DNA of 64,000 nt from an uncultured Candidatus Binatia bacterium (GTDB taxonomy: Bacteria; Desulfobacterota; Binatia; UBA9968; JAJDTQ01). The translations under genes and the position numbers were made by a program. The stretch is from NCBI GenBank assembly GCA_958295985.1, contig OY282432.1:2265001-2329000 (forward strand). The letters are read 5' to 3'. Positions 58,828-64,000 of this stretch are shown here, in pieces. Every line of letters starts with the position of its first letter. Within the stretch, counting starts at the first letter, position 1. The notes below the pieces were generated by a model. That model saw only the letters and a list, made by a program, of their open reading frames with translations, had not been told where the DNA came from and searched no databases.

Positions 58828-61083
58828 TCATCCATTGCGCATCTCCATGCTCCTCTGTGCGGTGAACCCCGGCGGATGCTCGCCCGCGAGGTCCTGCACC
58901 ATCTCGGCATCCCTGCGCACCATGTCCGCGAAGTAGCCGTCGCCCAGGGCCAGCTCCGCGGGCGTACCCTGCTCGACGATCCTGCCCCGCTCCAGACAGA
59001 TGACGCGGTCCACGTAGCGCAGCGCGGACAACCGGTGAGCGATGACGATGACGGTCCGCCCCTGGGCCAGCGCACGGATGTTCTGCTGGATCCGAGCCTC
59101 GTCCTGCTTGTCCAGCGAGGCTGTGGCTTCGTCCAGGATCAGCAGGCTCCTCCAATGCAACAGGGCCCGGGCCAGGGCAATGCGCTGTCGCTCGCCTCCC
59201 GAGAGAAGCGTGCCGCGGGCGCCGACGCGGGTGGCATAGCCCTTGGGCGTCCGGGTGATGAACTCGTGGGCGCACGCCGCCTTGGCCGCCGCCGTGACCC
59301 GCGCCATTTGGTGCTGACCGGGTCCCAGGGCAATGTTGTCGGCAATGCTGCGCCGAAAGATGGGATAGTCCTGCTCGACCGTGCCGATGTGGCCGCGGAT
59401 CCAGCCGGGGTCCACGACTACGGCGTCCGCGCCGTCCAGGAGCACACGCCCTTCGGTGGCGAGGTAGAGTCTCTGGATCAGGCGGCCGACGGTGCTCTTC
59501 CCCGAACCCGACGGACCCACGATACCCACGGTTTCGCCGGACTTGATCTCGAACGTGACGCCGTCCAGCGCGTTTCGGTTTCCGTCCGGATAGCGGAAAC
59601 GCACGTCCTCGAAACCGATGGCGCCCCGGAAGGAGGGAAACCGGACGAGATGTCCGTTCTGGCGTTCCGTGGCTTCGTTGAGGACGGTTCCCAGCTCCTT
59701 CACCAGGCCACGCAGCCGGGAAAAATCATAGACGAACAGGCACAGGCGCATCATCGGCTGGGAAAACCGCATGTATACCAGATTGACCGCCACGAGCTGT
59801 CCCAGGGTGAGTTGCCCGTCCAGCACCATGGACGCCCCGAACCACAACAGGCCCGCGGTGCCGAGCCGGTTTACGAACTGATTGTACTGGGTCATGGATT
59901 CCCGCAGGTTCTGGGTGTCCTCTTCGGAGGACACCGCTTCGTCCACCCGTTGGGTGAGAAAGGCTTCCTGGGCCTGCTCCTCATGCATGCCCTTCACGGT
60001 CTCGATGCCGTTGAAGGTGTCGAGCACCGCTTCGTTGCTCTCCCGCCGGCCGCTCTTGGTCCGCCGGCTCCATTGCTGGAAGGTCGGCATCACCACGAAG
60101 GCCGGGGCGATGTAGAGGGGCAGGCAGGCCAGAATGACCATGGCCAGGGTGAAACTGAAGTTCAGCATCAACCCCAGGAACACCAGCACGAAGAACATGT
60201 CCACGAACACGAACACCACCGCGTTGGTGAGGAACCGGCGCAGGTGCTGGAGTTCTTCGATGCGGGAAAGGGTCTCTACCGCGGTGTTCCGCAGATAGAA
60301 GGAAGCGGGAAGCTCCAGCGAGTGGCGGATGAGCCTCGACAGCAGCGTGCGGTCCATGTCTCGCACTGCGTGGCGCAGGGCTCTGTGGCGGGCGCCGCGA
60401 AGGATGGCCTCGAAGGCCAGAAAGAACAGCAGACTCAAGATGATCACGTCGAGGGTGGCGGCGCCTCGGTTGGAAATGACCTTGTCGATGATGATGAGGA
60501 AGGCGAAGGGGTAGACGTAACCCAGGAGGTTGACGAAGAAGGACGCCGCCACCAACGGCCCGAAGAGGGCTTTGTTGTTCAGGAGGTGCTCGACGATGGA
60601 CCTCACCGTGAAGGTCTGTTCCGTGGCGTCGGCCGTCATGGCCGGGATTGCGGCCGTGCTGGCGCAGTCCTCCACGAAAGCCGCGCGCCCCGTGGCCCGG
60701 GCATGGCCGGAGCGCGGCTCGATCACGTAGACGTGGTCGTCGTCGGCGCCGGCCACGAGAACGAACCGGCCGTCCCCGCGTTGCACCAGGACCGGTGCGG
60801 ACAGATGGCGCCAGTCTTCCGGGCTCAGAGTCTTGACCTCGAGAGTGAGGCCGGCGCGCGTGCCGCACCGTACCGCGGCGTTCAGGTCGAGCGGTGTTTC
60901 CTTGGCGAGATCGCGCAGGATCTCGCCTCGGCTCGTTCGGAGACCCTCTCCGGCGCAAAGGAACAAGAGGCATGCCGCGGCCGATGCGGAAGGGTCTCCG
61001 GCCGCGGCTGCCGGTTGCTTTGGGGGACCGGGACGGCCTTCCCGTTCGGCGGGGTCGCCCGCCCACCCGTTGCCCTCAGCCAT
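58828..61083 (-). CDS. ABC exporter with inactivated C39-like N-terminal domain (type I secretion class)
   Basis: The 751-residue protein has three parts. Residues about 30-150 form a C39-like domain in which the catalytic Cys position reads ASAAACLLFLC and the His position reads RFVLVAG, so peptidase activity is lost, as in HlyB. A six-helix transmembrane domain follows (165-470; LINxxxDK-like FLIIIDKVISNRG). The ATPase domain has GPSGSGKST, LLSGGERQRIALARALL, LLILDEATASLD and VIVIAHRLS. It should export a peptide or protein without removing a leader. It overlaps the partner gene by 8 bases. No membrane-fusion protein is in the window. Confidence 0.9.
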   Translation of the reverse strand: MAEGNGWAGDPAEREGRPGPPKQPAAAAGDPSASAAACLLFLCAGEGLRTSRGEILRDLAKETPLDLNAAVRCGTRAGLTLEVKTLSPEDWRHLSAPVLVQRGDGRFVLVAGADDDHVYVIEPRSGHARATGRAAFVEDCASTAAIPAMTADATEQTFTVRSIVEHLLNNKALFGPLVAASFFVNLLGYVYPFAFLIIIDKVISNRGAATLDVIILSLLFFLAFEAILRGARHRALRHAVRDMDRTLLSRLIRHSLELPASFYLRNTAVETLSRIEELQHLRRFLTNAVVFVFVDMFFVLVFLGLMLNFSFTLAMVILACLPLYIAPAFVVMPTFQQWSRRTKSGRRESNEAVLDTFNGIETVKGMHEEQAQEAFLTQRVDEAVSSEEDTQNLRESMTQYNQFVNRLGTAGLLWFGASMVLDGQLTLGQLVAVNLVYMRFSQPMMRLCLFVYDFSRLRGLVKELGTVLNEATERQNGHLVRFPSFRGAIGFEDVRFRYPDGNRNALDGVTFEIKSGETVGIVGPSGSGKSTVGRLIQRLYLATEGRVLLDGADAVVVDPGWIRGHIGTVEQDYPIFRRSIADNIALGPGQHQMARVTAAAKAACAHEFITRTPKGYATRVGARGTLLSGGERQRIALARALLHWRSLLILDEATASLDKQDEARIQQNIRALAQGRTVIVIAHRLSALRYVDRVICLERGRIVEQGTPAELALGDGYFADMVRRDAEMVQDLAGEHPPGFTAQRSMEMRNG

Positions 61084-61861
61084 GGCTCTCGTCTCGAAGG
61101 TCGTTCCCGCTCACCAGGACGAGGCCCTGAGCCGCAAGGCGTTTGATCAGAGCGACGCGGGTGTTGTCGTCGGGTCCGGCCTCCTCCGACGCCAGCGGTG
61201 ACCATTCCATGGAGTCTTCCAGCAGTGCGAGGGCCTCCGGCACGAGTTCCAGCACCATGGGCTGGCGTCGCCCGCGTGAGGCCAGGACGGCGAGACAGGC
61301 CGGCCGTTGCGCCACCGGATCGCCGGATCGGCCGGACTCGAACAAGGGCCGCACGTCATAGCCGCAACGCACCAGGACCGCGCAAGGGTGGGTGCGGTAC
61401 CACAAGTCAACCGACGGTTGCGGGCGCCCCGCCAGTGCCTCGCTCTCCATGGCCGTGGGACGAAGGGTCCGCGCTCCCGCCAAAGCCAGCTCGATGGACG
61501 CGACGTCGGCGGCCCACGCCGGCGTCGGCGGTTCCTGAGCGCTGCGTTCCACGAAAAGGTCGAGGAAACCCTTGGCGTCCGGGTAGCGCTCATAGGTCGT
61601 GGGCGGACATGCGGATGCATAGTCGCGCAGGAGCGCGGAGAAGCCGTGGCCCAGCAGGGTCGCGGTGCGCTCGAACGTCTGGCGGATGCGCTTCATGCGC
61701 TTGTTGTAGGAGAACTCCGCCTCCAACCGGAGCCGCTGGATGTCCATGCCCCGGAGGTCGGGGTCCAGGCCGGCGGACCCGAGGTCCCGGGTCCCGAAGA
61801 TGAAGGCGTGGCTGGTCAAATGACGCAGCAGGTTGGTCTGTGTGTCAATGAGTCTGTGCAT
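61076..61861 (-). CDS. HvfC/BufC-like (DUF2063-type) partner of the MNIO enzyme
   Basis: The 261-residue protein has a helical N-terminal domain: LDPDLRGMDIQRLRLEAEFSYNKRMKRIRQTFERTATLLGHGFSALLRDYASACPPTTYERYPDAKGFLDLF. This follows the DUF2063 pattern (helix, F..L...Y....PP). WAADVASIELALAGAR links it to a second, mixed alpha/beta domain. In characterised systems such proteins bind the precursor leader and deliver it to the MNIO enzyme. The start at ATG 61861 lies inside the MNIO gene, overlapping by 17 bases, and its own 3' end overlaps the exporter gene by 8. The family call is by pattern and should be checked. Confidence 0.72.
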   Translation of the reverse strand: MHRLIDTQTNLLRHLTSHAFIFGTRDLGSAGLDPDLRGMDIQRLRLEAEFSYNKRMKRIRQTFERTATLLGHGFSALLRDYASACPPTTYERYPDAKGFLDLFVERSAQEPPTPAWAADVASIELALAGARTLRPTAMESEALAGRPQPSVDLWYRTHPCAVLVRCGYDVRPLFESGRSGDPVAQRPACLAVLASRGRRQPMVLELVPEALALLEDSMEWSPLASEEAGPDDNTRVALIKRLAAQGLVLVSGNDLRDESHG

Positions 61862-62729
61862 CGTCTGCGGCCCTTTCTTTCGTTGCGGCTTTCCCTGCCT
61901 GCCGGCGGATACGCGCCACGTCCGCCAACAGCTCGTCGCCCTGCTCGAAGTCGTTGTCGCGCTCCAGGACCACCGTCCGCGGGCGCTGCCGGTCAAGGGC
62001 GTACTCCAACAGCTCCAGTGCCTGCTCCGGCACCGGTTGGCTGTGGTTGTCGGCATGGAACGGAGCGTCGAGGTAGGGTCGGTGAACCAACGGTCCGCCG
62101 GCGGCGTGAACACCGGTCACCACACCCGCGGGCAGTTGGTCCAGGAACGCACGCGGGTCGACACCGTGGTTCCTGGAGTTGACGAACAGATTCTCCACGT
62201 CCAGCAGCATGCCCACCCCGGTCTCCCGGAACAGCAGGTTGAAGAACTCCGCGTCGCTCATCTCCGCGTCGGGAAAGTCGAAGACGTAGGAGATGTTCTC
62301 GATGGAGAACGGCACCGGCAGACGGGCCTGGACCCGTTGGATCTTGGGGATGAGCATGTCCGCGGCGGCGCGGGTCTTGGGAACCGGCAGCAGGTTGGCG
62401 ATGTCGATGCCCGGCACCTTGGTCCACGCCAGGTGCTCGCTGTAGGACGGGACCTTGAGATCCTCGATGGCCTCGGCCACACCGTCCAGGTAGCGCTCGT
62501 CGAGGGGCGCGTCCGTGCCGATGGAAAGGCCCACGCCGTGCAGCACCAGCGGTATCCGGTCCACCAGGTTCCGTATCGCCTTGCGCGCGTACTCGCCGCC
62601 CTTGACGTAGTGGTCCACGGTGATCTCGAGGACGTCGAACCGTTGCAGGTTGGCCAGCGTCCACTTGGCGATGGGAACCCGGAAACCGATGCCGATCAGG
62701 GGTGACGCGGATGAAGGTGTCGTGCTCAT
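61845..62729 (-). CDS. MNIO (DUF692) family enzyme, MbnB/TglH/BufB-like
   Basis: The 294-residue protein is a DUF692 TIM barrel, a family of multinuclear iron oxidases that modify Cys or Asp residues in ribosomal peptides. Candidate iron ligands are H64 (HGVGLSIG), H99 (YSEHLAW), E144 (SIENISYVF), D177/N180/H188 (MLLDVENLFVNSRNHG), H208 (GVHAAGG), D227/H229 (HADNHSQPVP) and E256 (VLERDND). The ATG at 62729 follows GGGAGG. It is the first gene of a tightly overlapping trio with a DUF2063-type partner and an ABC exporter. The 276 bases upstream hold no convincing precursor-peptide gene. Confidence 0.92.
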   Translation of the reverse strand: MSTTPSSASPLIGIGFRVPIAKWTLANLQRFDVLEITVDHYVKGGEYARKAIRNLVDRIPLVLHGVGLSIGTDAPLDERYLDGVAEAIEDLKVPSYSEHLAWTKVPGIDIANLLPVPKTRAAADMLIPKIQRVQARLPVPFSIENISYVFDFPDAEMSDAEFFNLLFRETGVGMLLDVENLFVNSRNHGVDPRAFLDQLPAGVVTGVHAAGGPLVHRPYLDAPFHADNHSQPVPEQALELLEYALDRQRPRTVVLERDNDFEQGDELLADVARIRRQAGKAATKERAADDAQTH

Positions 62730-63005
62730 GCAGCCTCCCGAAGCGATTCAAGACCGCAGGTCCCGACGAGTGCGGCCCTTGCCTCGGGGCACGCGCCGGA
62801 CTACGCGCCGAATGACGCGCTGGACTCTTCGGGGCGTCGCGTTCGTGTCGGGGAGCGACGCCCTACACAGATACTGATCGTTCGGTTGGCCCTGAACTTT
62901 AGCGTTCAGTGCGTGGAGGACACGTAATTTGTCACGGACCGGACCGTGCGGCGTCCCGGATGACCATGACGCCGCACGCGGTTCAATGGGGGAAGGGCGG
63001 GGTTC
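62730..63005. other. Intergenic region with two strong hairpins upstream of the MNIO gene
   Basis: Two perfect inverted repeats lie here: GGGCGTCGC...GCGACGCCC at 62832-62863 (9-bp stem) and an 11-bp stem at 62945-62978. Neither is followed by a U-run. On the minus strand one frame stays open through most of the region and contains a Cys (PNDQYLCRASLPDTNATP), but it has no start codon and is not accepted as a gene. The promoter of the MNIO operon must be here; no clear -10/-35 pair was seen. Confidence 0.5.
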
Positions 63006-64000
63006 CTATGCCGCATCCATGCCCACGACCCTTGCGGGGTTGCGGGTGCAGACGGTGTAGAGTTCCTCCCGGGTGAGGCCGAAGGCTTCCATGTAGCCCC
63101 GGATGAGGCGCATGGCTTCCACGGAGTCGGGGAACAGCGGCTCGCCGGCGTCGCTGGACAGCGTGAAGTGCTCCACGCCCACTTCGCGGATGGTGTTGTA
63201 CATGATCTGGGGATCGACGCCGAGCAGCGGCGACAGCTCGTCGAAGGTGAAGTTGAACAGCACGCCCAAGGGAGCGAGCTCCTTCATCTGTTCCACCGAT
63301 ACGTCGAGAAAAGGACTGTAGGGGTGGTCGATGACCAACCGCCGCAGGCCGGCCTTGTCCGCCTCCTCGGCGATCTTGAAGATCTCCTTGTGGGTGGGGT
63401 GGCCGAAGAACAGCGCCACGTCCCGCTCGACGCACAGGCGGATGATGTCCCGCACCTCGGGCTTGAGCTCGCCGGACTCGTCGAGGTTGTAATGGCCGTG
63501 CTCCATGGCCTGCTCCCAGGACATGGGGCCGATCCAGCCCCTGGCGTCCATGTCGTGCTCGATGAGGTTCCGGCGGCTCCCCACCGTGTGCATGGTGTTG
63601 GCGTGGTTGAACACCGGCAGCCACAAGGCCACGACCCCGGCGTCGACGGCTTGCTCCGCAAGCCTGGCCGACACCGGCTCCTCCTGCCGGCCGCATACGA
63701 AACCGGCGAAGCAGGTCACCGGCGCAACCCCTTCCCGTCCGGCCCAGTCGTCGAGCCGCTCCTGCAGCTCGCGGACCGCCTGTCCCGCCTCGCCGATGAT
63801 GGACTTGAACAGGATCCCCCTCATCTCGGCCCGGGAAGCCTTCTTCAGCAGGTCCAGGGCGTCCTGCTGGCCTGCGTGGGCGTGACAGTGGATGTCGATG
63901 GCGTCCTTGACCTTGATGTGACCGGGATGGACCGCGCCGGGCTTGTACTGCGTGCGCGCCGCGTAGGAGGTGACGCATCGTTCCCGGGTCGGGGTCGAGA
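63006..64000 (-). CDS. DUF6282-like TIM-barrel amidohydrolase, N-terminus outside the window
   Basis: The frame is open from the window edge to a stop at 63006, so the 5' end is missing. It contains an N-terminal metal motif, DAIDIHCHAHAG, then ALDLLKKASRAEMRGILFKSI, VALWLPVFNHANTMHTVG and LFFGHPTHKEIF. VIDHPYSPFLDV and FTLSSDAGEPLFPD follow. The HxH near the start, later His residues and the Asp in SSDAG fit the amidohydrolase superfamily. The layout resembles DUF6282 proteins. The in-frame ATG at 63824 would cut off the HCHAH motif, so it is not the true start. The substrate is unknown. Confidence 0.78.
   Translation of the reverse strand, partial: STPTRERCVTSYAARTQYKPGAVHPGHIKVKDAIDIHCHAHAGQQDALDLLKKASRAEMRGILFKSIIGEAGQAVRELQERLDDWAGREGVAPVTCFAGFVCGRQEEPVSARLAEQAVDAGVVALWLPVFNHANTMHTVGSRRNLIEHDMDARGWIGPMSWEQAMEHGHYNLDESGELKPEVRDIIRLCVERDVALFFGHPTHKEIFKIAEEADKAGLRRLVIDHPYSPFLDVSVEQMKELAPLGVLFNFTFDELSPLLGVDPQIMYNTIREVGVEHFTLSSDAGEPLFPDSVEAMRLIRGYMEAFGLTREELYTVCTRNPARVVGMDAA

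Noticed and set aside
62740..63000. Minus-strand Cys-containing frame as MNIO precursor peptide
   Set aside because: There is no start codon or ribosome-binding site, only one Cys, and the frame spans two hairpins; it is recorded as an observation, not a gene.
1..64000. CRISPR arrays, tRNA and rRNA genes
   Set aside because: I looked for regularly spaced repeats, tRNA-like cloverleaf ends and rRNA cores and recognised none; this was by eye only, so a scan with dedicated tools could still find a tRNA.

Overview
This 64-kb window is high-GC bacterial chromosome. It has an aa3-type cytochrome oxidase operon, MEP-pathway isoprenoid and molybdopterin genes, an ECF sigma/anti-sigma pair, a lytic transglycosylase, and many high-affinity uptake systems: iron/afu-type and taurine/nitrate-type ABC importers and a TAXI-type TRAP system. 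Between these lie small-molecule catabolic enzymes (VOC, SDR, cupin, luciferase-like, amidohydrolase, M24 and M29-like). This fits an aerobic, heterotrophic, Gram-negative, proteobacteria-like or Tectomicrobia-like environmental organism; no taxonomic marker settles it. I saw no rRNA, tRNA or CRISPR array.

Layout. 1-3214: 3' end of moeA, ispF, and acs. 3255-5209 (minus): amidohydrolase and a CopD-like membrane protein. 5323-12172 (plus): cytochrome oxidase operon coxB-coxA-ctaA-ctaB-small ORF-coxC-small ORF-coxC-coxD-DUF420, with two subunit III genes and two small membrane proteins; a 164-bp MITE-like element sits exactly on its last stop codon. 12387-17579 (minus): phosphatase plus a complete afu/fbp-like ABC importer. 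17914-20427: aspartate dehydrogenase and a ThDP enzyme. 20553-24050 (minus): SsuABC-like importer with two permeases. 24297-27313: two MFS transporters around a RidA protein. 27542-29705 (minus): ECF sigma, zinc-finger anti-sigma and two Spy/CpxP-like proteins. 30019-32900 (minus): TAXI TRAP transporter. 33167-37311 (plus): iron-type ABC binding protein and permease without ATPase, and a MetE-like protein. 37312-37956: scar with gene fragments and an IS3-family transposase remnant.

37957-42782 (minus) is a probable catabolic island of three VOC proteins, an M29/NicX-like protein and two SDR proteins that lack the catalytic Tyr and Lys. A bicupin (43117) and a higBA toxin-antitoxin pair (44196) follow. 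44978-54683 mixes another ABC binding protein and permease, an ornithine-cyclodeaminase-like protein, a luciferase-like oxidoreductase, an M24 protein without metal ligands, a bicupin, a dihydroxyphthalate-decarboxylase/binding-protein-like gene and an orphan ABC ATPase. 54709-58692 holds an alpha/beta-hydrolase without nucleophile, an MltB-like transglycosylase, a polysaccharide-deacetylase/PuuE-like protein and a third degenerate SDR.

The most notable locus is 58828-62729 (minus): a DUF692/MNIO enzyme, a HvfC/BufC-like partner and an ABC exporter with an inactivated C39-like domain, all overlapping. This looks like a ribosomal-peptide modification and export cassette with no recognisable precursor gene beside it. 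The window ends inside a DUF6282-like TIM-barrel hydrolase. Dispersed signals include a 35-bp palindromic repeat with a compensatory base change, REP-like hairpins, and a 14-16-bp motif (TARTGTCCTGYCMC) that starts at the stop codon of three unrelated genes.
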